From the NCBI GenBank assembly GCA_938016265.1, contig CALLWB010000118.1:1-62946 (forward strand): a stretch of DNA of 62,946 nucleotides, written 5' to 3'. Position 1 is the first letter of the stretch. Each line of letters begins with the position of its first letter. Below are positions 37,179 to 45,495 of this stretch, piece by piece. Source of the stretch: an uncultured Saprospiraceae bacterium (GTDB lineage: Bacteria > Bacteroidota > Bacteroidia > Chitinophagales > Saprospiraceae). The notes under the pieces are model-generated. The model was not told the DNA's origin and did not search any database. It saw nothing but the letters and a program-made list of their open reading frames with translations. The translations under genes and the position numbers were made by a program.

Positions 37179-37859
37179 TTCCTTCTTTTTTTAAAAACAA
37201 TTAATGTTGTTACAGTTCAGTTTTTCAAACTTGAATATTCTTATTCTATTATGGATCTAAATTCAGGAAGCACTTTAGGTATAATGAATAAAACAACAGG
37301 TTTATTATATGGCTACCCTACAATTGGTTATCTAAATTTAGGTATTTTTATTGATGAATTTTCATCCTAAAATTGACCAATAATTGTAAATTAAACTTCC
37401 ACGAACTATAAGGTATTTTTTATATTTTTTTCAGAAATGTACTTAAACCCAATTCATGCAATAGAAAATTCATTTTATGCTGAAACCTCTGCAAAACTGC
37501 GCACGTCCGTCAATTTTAATTCTCCCCGTAATCTTACTACGTCTGCGAGTCAAAATCACCGTAGAGCGCACATTTTTATTGAGTTTTCAACCTAAAACAA
37601 ACTTCCTATTGCATGAATTGGGTTAAACTATTGTGGGAAAAATTCATTTGCTATCCTAATCCTCAGTTTATTTATGATGGTTAGACGGCAAACCATAGCA
37701 TTTACTGAATGATGAAACAAATAGGTAATTGCCAAACAGTAATTTAAATAGTAGGGTACATTTCAATTGGCTAATTCGAATTTGTATTTTTGAACTTTAG
37801 TATTTATTATTAATAAAGTTGTTCAACAAAATTGATACACCTAAAAAAAGGTACTTACC
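37179..37859. other. Intergenic region containing a MITE-like element
   Basis: About 680 bp between divergent genes. Apart from the inverted-repeat element at 37443-37626 it shows only AT-rich sequence, with no ORF. Confidence 0.55.
37443..37626. mobile_element. MITE-like element with terminal inverted repeats
   Basis: A 184-bp non-coding element bounded by inverted repeats. CCCAATTCATGCAATAG (37448-37464) is the exact complement of the 17 bases at 37606-37622, and the match extends imperfectly outward through TTAA. The inside is richer in G+C (CGTCCGTC, CTACGTCTGCGAG, CCGTAGAGCGCAC) than the flanking AT-rich spacer and has no transposase ORF. This is the form of a miniature inverted-repeat element or a solo relic of an insertion sequence. 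I see no clear target-site duplication. Confidence 0.7.
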
Positions 37860-38453
37860 ATGAATCAGTTTTACCCTGGATTATTATTCTCTATTTTTAT
37901 TGGAATATTGTTAATCTCCGGCTGTAATAAAGAGGAACCAGAGATTATCGTTTACCCAGTTACTCTAACTTATGATGGTGTCACTGATTTGACAGATTGG
38001 GTCGCTTACAAAAACCAAAGCGGTACTGCAGTTGAAGTAAATCCACCATCAGCCACGACAAGTGATCCAGACCTAATGGTTCCCAGCGGCTCAGAAGTGC
38101 TTGTCTCTATCAAATTGATCTCTGAAACCACAGCAGAAATTACCGATGATACCGAAACAAAAACAGCTACCTACATCAATGTTGGCAATGCATTTCAATT
38201 TTCTATTAACGACGACACCTTCGGTACACTCACCTTGGGAGGATCAGGGGATGAAAAGGAAATGACTTTTGACGGAAGATCCTACTATGAGTCCGATGTT
38301 AATGGTTCTATATCTGTAAACGGAATCTGTGTCGAATTTGCAAATGAATCCTTACACTGCGGAGCAATCGATCTAGTAGATTTCGCATCTTCGACTTCTG
38401 AAGGCGCAGTTGTCGTATTCCGAGATTTCAAAATCAAGTTTACTGCAGACTAG
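37860..38453 (+). CDS. Lipoprotein of unknown function
   Basis: 197 residues. A lipobox at the end of the signal peptide (LLISGC, Cys22) is followed by NKEEPEI. The mature part is beta-rich and acidic, with no domain I recognise. The Asp/Glu residues just after the lipidated Cys resemble the surface-export signal of Bacteroidota lipoproteins (established for the phylum, inferred here). It ends at a strong terminator and is convergent with the acyl-CoA oxidase gene. Confidence 0.8.
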   Translation: MNQFYPGLLFSIFIGILLISGCNKEEPEIIVYPVTLTYDGVTDLTDWVAYKNQSGTAVEVNPPSATTSDPDLMVPSGSEVLVSIKLISETTAEITDDTETKTATYINVGNAFQFSINDDTFGTLTLGGSGDEKEMTFDGRSYYESDVNGSISVNGICVEFANESLHCGAIDLVDFASSTSEGAVVVFRDFKIKFTAD

Positions 38454-38523
38454 ATTGGTTAATAGAAGAATGGCCTACTCGTTAATTGTATCATTTGGCC
38501 TTCCTTATCATACCGTTCAAGAT

Positions 38524-38558
38524 AAAAAAAACCGATAGCAATTGTTATCGGTTTTTTA
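38524..38558. terminator. Bidirectional intrinsic terminator
   Basis: Perfect stem AACCGATA / TATCGGTT, flanked by A7 and T6, between the convergent lipoprotein and acyl-CoA oxidase genes. Confidence 0.92.
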
Positions 38559-38666
38559 TTTCTCTATGGACAAAGATCAATTATTCGCAAGTATACGTTC
38601 GTAAACAATAAAACTGTTGTTCTGGATCTGCGAAGTCAAGAACAGAGTTAACGACAATGCCTTCAC

Positions 38667-40997
38667 CTACAATTGCTTGTTCAAAGCAATCGGTGCACCA
38701 ATACTCTGTTCTGGAATAGCAAATGCGTCCGTCAAATACCTGGCGTCCTTCCGTAGCGTCAAACACAATCGCTCGATCGTCTTACGAATAGCTTTCGTTT
38801 TTGAGGGTTTCAAATACCCCTGTTCCAAGTACCAATCGAAGTGTTTTTGCATTTGCCAAAGTCCGTACAAATCGCTGATGTCATTGAGGACTCTTTTTAG
38901 TTTAGGATCTTCACAGGATTCCATTTTTTTAATGGATTGTTCCAGGATAATTCGCTCGGCATATGCTTCTGCCAATTCAACCATGTGCACTTGACACCGC
39001 AAGAAAATATCGTAGGACTCCATTTTTCTTTTTCGGTATCCTTGCATTCTTGAGGCGACTGCTCTTAGGATTTCTCCTTCTCTATGACGGAAGGCTTTTA
39101 GTTGAAATTCGGAACTGGTCAGGTGCTCTTCGTTGGTAATCCGTTCTTCACCCAGGACAGAGATAGACTCCCGCATGCCTTTGGTGACTAGTTTTATGAT
39201 ACCCCAGAAATTGGCATTGTCAAATTCTTCCTTCATTTCCGTTAGCAGGCCTTTTGCTACTAGCTGCATGAGCACTGTATTGTCCCCTTCAAAAGTAGTG
39301 TAGATATCGGTATCCGCTTTTAGGTCTGCAAATCGGTTTTCAGCCAGATAGCCTTTGCCTCCACATGCCTCCCTGCAGGCTTGTAAGGTAGCGGTAGTGT
39401 GCCAGGTAGCAAATGACTTCATAGCGGCAGCCATGGTTTCTATTTCTCTTGAGTCTTCTTCCGTTTTGTTGGTAAATCGCTCCGTCAGATACTTTAGGGC
39501 AAAATCGGTTGCATAAGTGGTTGCCAGATGCGGGATTAATCGTCGTTGATGCGTTGGGTAATCGAGTAATAAGGTTTCTGGTTCATTTTCAGGGCCGAAC
39601 TGCCTTCTGTTTAGGGCGTGTCGGATAGCGATGGTGAGGCCTGTTTTGGCTGCGCTCAATCCTGCCTGTGGTACGCATACTCTTCCTCCAACCAATGTTC
39701 CAAGCATGGTAAAAAATCGTCTTGACTCTTTTTCTATTGGACTCGAATAAGTGCCGTCTGCAGCAACTGAACCAAATTTATCCAACAAGTTTTCCCTAGG
39801 GACTCTTACTTGATCAAACCAAATTTGTCCATTATCTACCCCATTTAGTCCTAGCTTATATCCACAATCCTCTACTCGGATACCAGGCAAATGTTCTCCA
39901 TCTTCATCTTTCAGGGGCACTATGAAGGCATGAACACCATGGCCTTCTCCCTTTGTGTGGAGTTGCGCAAAAACGGAAGCAGTGTATCCATGAAGGGAAT
40001 TGCCGATGTACTCTTTTCTCGCCATATTATGAGGCGTATTGATGACGAATTCTTCAGTTTCTGGATCATAGATGGCGGTGGTCTCACAATCTCTAACGTT
40101 GGAGCCATGTCCGGTTTCCGTCATGGCGAAGCAACCGGAAAGTTCTAGGGTCCCTATATCTTTCAAGTACTTATCATGGTGTTTTTTTGTTCCGAGTTGC
40201 TGGACACTTCCCCCAAACAAACCAAACTGCACACCAAACTTAATCGCCAGACTCCCATCATGGTATCCTAGTGTTTCGAATACTGCTGCGTATTGGGAAA
40301 TATCGTTTTTTCCTCCATATTCTTCCCCGTAGGCCAACGCTCCTAATCCCTGTTTTGCAAGCAACTGACACCAATGCATAATCCGCAATCTAAATTTTTC
40401 TTTATCCCGGATAGTTACAAGTTCGAAGGCGGGGTCAGAAAGTAGCAGTCTGACTTTCTCTTTCAGTTCGTGGTGTTTGCCATCCAGGAGACGAGTCATT
40501 TTTTGCACATCAAAACTAGCTGCTTGCTCTGTGGTAGTTTGTTGTTCCTTTATCTGTTCTTCACTTAGCAGATTTCGGAAGTCTTTTATGGTCAGGTAGC
40601 CTAGTGCACCTTCGACGTCTTCGAGTGCTTGTCGAGCTTCCTTAGTGGACCATCTGTGTGCTTGTGAACTTGCTCCGGTATTTGCCATTTGCAAACCCAG
40701 ATCTACCATAGATTGTTTATTGCAATCATCCAGATTGGTGGAGGTAGACCGAATCACATCTACCCAACTTTGAAACAGTTCTTCTGAAGGTGGATTTGCG
40801 GGATTACTCCATTCATTGATGATTTGTTTTTCATTTGGCGTTAGCCAATCCATTTTATCAATCTGATTTCTGATCAGTTTGACTTCACTCGGACTCAGTA
40901 CAGCATCTGCCCAGCCTACATACAATAAGGGTAGGAAAGTCAGTACTCCAGGGGCTTCTTCGGAAATATTATCAAGGGATAATGAGGTGGTTTGCAT
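38667..40997 (-). CDS. Acyl-CoA oxidase/dehydrogenase with TerB-like N-terminal domain
   Basis: 776 residues. Residues 22-110 look like a TerB-type helical domain (LLYVGWADAVLSPSEVKLI...). The enzyme core from about 150 is of the acyl-CoA oxidase type: FAMTETGHGSN (290-300), NGVDNGQIWFDQVRVPRENLL (385-405), RRQFGP (464-469), EACGGKGY (543-550) and FEGDN (569-573), whose Glu570 corresponds to the catalytic base. It oxidises acyl-CoA to the 2-enoyl form with FAD, using oxygen or an electron-transfer protein. No signal peptide. The pairing of TerB-like and ACOX domains is unusual to me. Its place near the synthase allows a role in making or recycling acyl chains (inference). Confidence 0.9.
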   Translation of the reverse strand: MQTTSLSLDNISEEAPGVLTFLPLLYVGWADAVLSPSEVKLIRNQIDKMDWLTPNEKQIINEWSNPANPPSEELFQSWVDVIRSTSTNLDDCNKQSMVDLGLQMANTGASSQAHRWSTKEARQALEDVEGALGYLTIKDFRNLLSEEQIKEQQTTTEQAASFDVQKMTRLLDGKHHELKEKVRLLLSDPAFELVTIRDKEKFRLRIMHWCQLLAKQGLGALAYGEEYGGKNDISQYAAVFETLGYHDGSLAIKFGVQFGLFGGSVQQLGTKKHHDKYLKDIGTLELSGCFAMTETGHGSNVRDCETTAIYDPETEEFVINTPHNMARKEYIGNSLHGYTASVFAQLHTKGEGHGVHAFIVPLKDEDGEHLPGIRVEDCGYKLGLNGVDNGQIWFDQVRVPRENLLDKFGSVAADGTYSSPIEKESRRFFTMLGTLVGGRVCVPQAGLSAAKTGLTIAIRHALNRRQFGPENEPETLLLDYPTHQRRLIPHLATTYATDFALKYLTERFTNKTEEDSREIETMAAAMKSFATWHTTATLQACREACGGKGYLAENRFADLKADTDIYTTFEGDNTVLMQLVAKGLLTEMKEEFDNANFWGIIKLVTKGMRESISVLGEERITNEEHLTSSEFQLKAFRHREGEILRAVASRMQGYRKRKMESYDIFLRCQVHMVELAEAYAERIILEQSIKKMESCEDPKLKRVLNDISDLYGLWQMQKHFDWYLEQGYLKPSKTKAIRKTIERLCLTLRKDARYLTDAFAIPEQSIGAPIALNKQL

Positions 40998-41443
40998 ACT
41001 CTTTGTATTGATTTGAGCTGCAAATTACCGAATTATCTTAGTGTTGTCCAGTAGAGGATTGATTTTTTTTGTAGAGGTTTTTATTTTGCTTTGCAAAAAA
41101 TTCAATAAAAAGTGGCTCTACTAGTTGTTGTTTATTTCCCCCTTTCGGTTTAGGTCTAGCGGCAGTTCGCGGGTATAGAAGTTTATCCCTCTGGAATTCA
41201 AGATCATAATATCGAAATATTCAATATAAATAGGAAGTAGTCTTTGGTGATTAATTGCCTGTTGTCAATATGTTCTAATATTCTATTAGCAAAGAATTAA
41301 TTGTTGGTCTTCATCTAGAATTTCTTTGTATTAATCGAAATAAGTATTCCGCTACCGATAATTTGAATATCATTGCATCGACTCTCACCTAACTTTAACA
41401 ATAAAGTTGCGTACACTCAACTTTATTCAAAATCAATTGAACA
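40998..41443. other. Divergent intergenic region, no gene seen
   Basis: About 450 bp of AT-rich spacer between divergent genes. No ORF with coding character, hairpin or repeat recognised. Confidence 0.5.
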
Positions 41444-43843
41444 ATGAATAAGTTCTATCTTTTACTCTTTTTGTTTGGTGTGTTGACAAATTCAAAAGCC
41501 CAGCAAAACATGACCCTTATCTCCAATTTTAATTTTGGAGAAGATGCCAACGACATTTGGGGATATGCAGCCCCCGACGGCACTGAATATGCTCTTATCG
41601 GGCTAAACGGTGGCCTGGGAATAATGGACCTCACTGATCCTGTCAATCCTTTACTTCGTGATTACATACCAGGTGCCTCTTCTGTTTGGAGAGATATTAA
41701 AACCTGGGGAGAGTATATCTACGTTGTTGCTGATGAAGGCAGTGATGGATTGTTGGTAGTTGACATGTCCAATCATGACCAACCTGTCGCACTAAATTTT
41801 CAGTACCTGCGCCCCGAATTGACGATCAACGGGGTTACAGATACCCTAAATCGGGCACACAATATTTATATTGATGAAAACGGGATTGCCTACATTGCAG
41901 GAAGCAATCTAAATCAAGGCGGAATGCTGTTTTTTGATGCTGATGTATCTTCTGGTGTTCCAAATTTTATTGGCGCTGGTCCTGCGGTGTATTCTCATGA
42001 TGTATTTGTTCGAGGTGATACTATGTATAGTTCAGATATTTACGAGGGATATTTTTCTGTAGTAGATATATCTGACAAGACGAATCCTCTTATATTATCT
42101 ACACAGAACACTCCATTTCTTTTCACACACAATTCTTGGTTGTCTGAGGATGGCAACACTTTGTATACTACGGATGAGTTGGAAAATGCTCCAGTGGGAG
42201 CTTATGATATTTCTGATCTATCCGATATCACAAAATTGGATGAATTTCGTCCTCCCGCTACAATTGGACAAGGGGTAATCCCGCACAACGTTCATGTTCT
42301 AGGTAATTATTTGGTCATTTCTCATTACACAGATGGGGTAATTATCGTTGACGCAACTGATCCTTCTAATCTAACTCAGGTTGGGCAGTTTGACACCTAT
42401 ACCGGTTTTGGTCAGGGATTCGAGGGTTGCTGGGGAGCCTACCCATATTTACCGTCTGGAAAAGTACTTGCTTCTGATATCAATACAGGACTTTATGTGC
42501 TTGACGCGACATACGTGCGAGCCGCCTACTTAAGAGGAGTTGTGACTGATGCTAGCAACAGCAATCCCCTTAATGATGTAAAGATCGTATTGAATGGTGC
42601 TGATATAACAGAATACACAGACGTCAATGGGGACTATAGCACGGGGCTTGCTGAGTCTGCATCACTGACAGCCACTTTCTCAAAATCTACCTACGAGTCA
42701 AAAACCATCAATGTTTCCGTTACAAGTGGCCAGGTAACAATGGAAGACGTGCAGCTTACCCCATTAATCCCTTTTGCCATGACAGGAAAAGTGATTGATG
42801 CGGCTACAGGATTACCAGTTACAAATAGCAAAGTCAACATTTATAATCCAGACTTAAATTATGATGCGACAACAGATATGAATGGTGATTTCATAATTCC
42901 TACTTTTTATGAAGGAGAGTTTGCCGTCTATGGAGGAAAATGGACCTACAAAACAACAGAACTAACAGGCGAAATGCTTGATGCAAATGCCAACTATATT
43001 GAAATCGAACTTGAAAAAGGTATAGAGGATCCTTTCGCGCTTGACTTAGGATGGACGGTCTCTGGTGATGCAACGAATGGTGTTTGGGAACGCGGACGTC
43101 CGATTGCTTTACAAGCGCCTGTGCCTGCGACTGATATTTTTAATGATGCTGGTGTTAATGCTTACCTCACAGGAATAGACCCTGATCTTGAAATAAGCAA
43201 TGTTTCTGGTGGTACTACCCGCCTTACCTCGCCGGTTTTTGATCTTACGACTTATCAAGACCCTTGGGTTCGGTATTATTCTTATTTCTTTTCGGTTTAT
43301 TTTGATGGGTATAACTTCCCTCCACCAGCAGGAGATGATACGTTAAAGGTATTTTTGTCTAATGGTACAGACGAGGTGCTTCTAGAGACGTTTGTAGAGT
43401 TTGACTTTCCTTCTTCTTGGCTTAATTCGGGATTTCGGGTAATGGACTACATTACTCCAACTAGTACAATGCAAATCTCTTTTGAAACTTCTGATTTACC
43501 GTCTTCTTCTGATGATATTACCATGAGTGGTGTTGACTTTTTCAGAGTAACAGAGGAGGGAACTACTGACGTCAGTAATGTATTTGTAGAGCAACCTGAC
43601 TTTTCCGTATTTCCTAATCCTTTCACCCAGGAGGCACTAATCGGGCTGGATGAATCTATGAAAGATAAGGTATATAACCTGGAGGTATACAATAATTTAG
43701 GCCAACTTGTATTCGAACAGATTGTCGACAACCAAAAAAATATGGTTGCTGTTGGTAGCACGTTGAATGCTGGAGTATATTTTGTAAAGCTCGTATCTGG
43801 CGACCAAGAGTTGGGAGCGGTCCGAGTTGTAAAGGTTAAGTAG
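41444..43843 (+). CDS. Choice-of-anchor B (LVIVD) secreted protein with T9SS tail
   Basis: 799 residues. Signal peptide at 1-19 (NSKAQQ). Residues 20-360 are LVIVD/choice-of-anchor-B repeats (NDIWGYAAPDGTEYALIG, GLGIMDLTDPVNP, WRDIKTWGEYIYVVAD, HNIYIDENGIAYIAGSN), a beta-propeller type. Two carboxypeptidase-regulatory-like domains (about 365-520) are followed by a jelly-roll-like region (about 525-700) and a type A sorting tail (FSVFPNPFTQEALIG, about 715-799). It is a paralogue of the front half of the protein at 54379. A strong terminator follows 27 bases after the stop. Confidence 0.88.
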   Translation: MNKFYLLLFLFGVLTNSKAQQNMTLISNFNFGEDANDIWGYAAPDGTEYALIGLNGGLGIMDLTDPVNPLLRDYIPGASSVWRDIKTWGEYIYVVADEGSDGLLVVDMSNHDQPVALNFQYLRPELTINGVTDTLNRAHNIYIDENGIAYIAGSNLNQGGMLFFDADVSSGVPNFIGAGPAVYSHDVFVRGDTMYSSDIYEGYFSVVDISDKTNPLILSTQNTPFLFTHNSWLSEDGNTLYTTDELENAPVGAYDISDLSDITKLDEFRPPATIGQGVIPHNVHVLGNYLVISHYTDGVIIVDATDPSNLTQVGQFDTYTGFGQGFEGCWGAYPYLPSGKVLASDINTGLYVLDATYVRAAYLRGVVTDASNSNPLNDVKIVLNGADITEYTDVNGDYSTGLAESASLTATFSKSTYESKTINVSVTSGQVTMEDVQLTPLIPFAMTGKVIDAATGLPVTNSKVNIYNPDLNYDATTDMNGDFIIPTFYEGEFAVYGGKWTYKTTELTGEMLDANANYIEIELEKGIEDPFALDLGWTVSGDATNGVWERGRPIALQAPVPATDIFNDAGVNAYLTGIDPDLEISNVSGGTTRLTSPVFDLTTYQDPWVRYYSYFFSVYFDGYNFPPPAGDDTLKVFLSNGTDEVLLETFVEFDFPSSWLNSGFRVMDYITPTSTMQISFETSDLPSSSDDITMSGVDFFRVTEEGTTDVSNVFVEQPDFSVFPNPFTQEALIGLDESMKDKVYNLEVYNNLGQLVFEQIVDNQKNMVAVGSTLNAGVYFVKLVSGDQELGAVRVVKVK

Positions 43844-43870
43844 TTTTTGATAAACAGTTTAAAGTTAGAT

Positions 43871-43917
43871 GGGCTTTAGCAGATTCATAAAATGATTTGC
43901 TAAAGTCCTTTTTTTTT
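43871..43917 (+). terminator. Intrinsic terminator
   Basis: GGgCTTTAGCA pairs with TGCTAAAGtCC (with an inner ATT/AAT pairing), followed by a T9 run, 27 bases after the secreted protein gene. Confidence 0.9.
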
Positions 43918-44089
43918 GAGGAAATGTCTGCCCTATTCGTTGTACGTATTTACTAAGTCGAAAACAAAACTTGGCTAAAGCGCTGGTTTTCGTCCATTTT
44001 TGTTTTTTAATCTCAACTTTTTTTAAAATTCTTTCTAGCTGACTGTAAAATAGTTATGTAGGTTTTTTGATAAACTTTAAAAATCGGTT

Positions 44090-44340
44090 TATGTAAAATC
44101 CGAAATTTTGACTCTATATAGAAAGGGAAATTGTTTTTCTCTGGAATTATACGGCCGATTTTACATAGTTTTAGTACCTGGATCTGCTGCTGGGGTTGGG
44201 GCAGGCCTGTCAAGTATTGAAATGTTTGATTTTTGCTCCCTGATTTTTTCCAAAAATCAGGGAGGGTTGGGTTGCCCTCCCACATTCGTGGAGGTCTGCC
44301 TGCCTGCTACGCTGCGGAAGGCAGGCCTGTCAAATTTTGA
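44090..44340. repeat. Palindromic (REP-like) intergenic repeat cluster
   Basis: Several structures are packed into 250 bp without a credible gene. An 11-bp inverted repeat TATGTAAAATC (44090-44100) / GATTTTACATA (44157-44167). A 14-bp direct repeat GGCAGGCCTGTCAA at 44200-44213 and 44320-44333. A perfect 12-bp hairpin TCCCTGATTTTT / AAAAATCAGGGA (44237-44263). An overlapping hairpin GGGAGGG / CCCTCCC (44260-44281). An 8-bp hairpin GCCTGCCT / AGGCAGGC (44298-44326). GC content is above the surrounding spacer. Typical of a repetitive extragenic palindrome family; other genomic copies are expected. Confidence 0.7.
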
Positions 44341-44455
44341 ACTTTACTAAGTAACATTTATTGCAAAACCCTCCGTTTGTAAATAAATCTCGTTAGAATA
44401 ATAATTTTTTTGTAGAACTTCATCCCTGTTAATTAACCGGTAAAAAATTATCAAA

Positions 44456-45418
44456 ATGAAAGACAACCTTCTAAAAATCGGGATTGCGCAAATAGCCCCT
44501 ATCTGGCTAAACAAGGACCAAACCATTCAAAAAATTGAACAGTATATCGAAAAAGCAGGAACTCAAAACTGTGAGCTGCTGGTTTTTGGGGAAGGTCTGT
44601 TGCCAGGATATCCATTTTGGGTGAGCCTGACCAATGGTGCAGCGTTCAACGCGACCATTCAAAAAGAAATCCATGCACATTATATCCGAAACGCAGTCAA
44701 TATCGAATCAGGTGACCTTGAAGGAATTTGCAAACTGGCAAAAGAAAACCGACTTGCTATCTATCTAGGAACCATAGAGCGTGCGGCAAATCGAGGTGGG
44801 CATAGTGTCTATTGTTCGCTAGTGTACATTTCCCGTAAGGGTAAAATAAAATCCGTGCATAGAAAGCTACAGCCTACCTACGAGGAAAGGTTGACCTGGG
44901 CGCCTGGAGATGGAAATGGATTGCGCACACACCCCTTGAAACAATTCACTGTTGGTGGGTTAAATTGTTGGGAGAATTGGATGCCGCTCACTAGAACAGC
45001 GCTGTATGGACAAGGAGAAAATCTGCATGTAGCCGTTTGGCCGGGTGCTGAGCGAAATACAATAGACATTACCCGGTTTATTGCTCAAGAATCAAGGTCT
45101 TTTGTAATTTCAGCATCTGGATTGATGCGACTGGAAGACTTCCCTTCTGATACCCCTCATATCGATCAAATCATAAAAAATGCGCCTGCTGTTCTAGCAG
45201 ATGGAGGTTCTTGTATTGCAGGACCGGATGGCAATTGGATTGTTCCTCCAGTAGTAGGAAAGGAAGAATTGATAACAAGTACAATCGATTACAATCGGGT
45301 ATTGGAAGAGCGACAAAATTTTGATGTGGCGGGCCATTATTCCAGACCAGACGTCACTCAACTTGTACTCAACACAGAGCGGCAGTCTATTCTGAAGGAG
45401 GTAGTTGGTAGAAAGTAG
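44456..45418 (+). CDS. Nitrilase-family C-N hydrolase
   Basis: 320 residues. The catalytic triad is visible: Glu46 (VFGEGLLPGYP), Lys137 (HRKLQPTYEER) and Cys171 (GLNCWENWMPL). The TYEER and CWENWMPL signatures put it with true nitrilases (branch 1), which hydrolyse nitriles to carboxylic acids. Relatives also act on cyanide or aryl- and aliphatic nitriles; the substrate cannot be told. No signal peptide. It is a single gene with 105 bases between the palindromic cluster and its start. Confidence 0.92.
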   Translation: MKDNLLKIGIAQIAPIWLNKDQTIQKIEQYIEKAGTQNCELLVFGEGLLPGYPFWVSLTNGAAFNATIQKEIHAHYIRNAVNIESGDLEGICKLAKENRLAIYLGTIERAANRGGHSVYCSLVYISRKGKIKSVHRKLQPTYEERLTWAPGDGNGLRTHPLKQFTVGGLNCWENWMPLTRTALYGQGENLHVAVWPGAERNTIDITRFIAQESRSFVISASGLMRLEDFPSDTPHIDQIIKNAPAVLADGGSCIAGPDGNWIVPPVVGKEELITSTIDYNRVLEERQNFDVAGHYSRPDVTQLVLNTERQSILKEVVGRK

Positions 45419-45435
45419 AAAGGTCGGAAAACAAA

Positions 45436-45479
45436 AAAGAAAAGGTAGAAAGAATGACCTCCTTCTACCTTCTGCTTTT
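45436..45479. terminator. Weak bidirectional terminator between convergent genes
   Basis: AAGGTAGAA (45442-45450) pairs with TTCTACCTT (45463-45471), between the convergent nitrilase and TSP3 genes. A/T-rich flanks exist on both sides, but the T run is interrupted. Confidence 0.5.
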
Positions 45480-45495
45480 CATCTTCTACTATATT

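Noticed and set aside
38581-38766. 61-codon minus-strand ORF overlapping the 3' end of the acyl-CoA oxidase gene
   Set aside because: Mostly within the oxidase gene in another frame; no start context. The unique 28-residue end is too short to support a gene.
44108-44350. 80-codon plus-strand and overlapping minus-strand ORFs
   Set aside because: They lie across the palindromic repeat cluster; low-quality translations.
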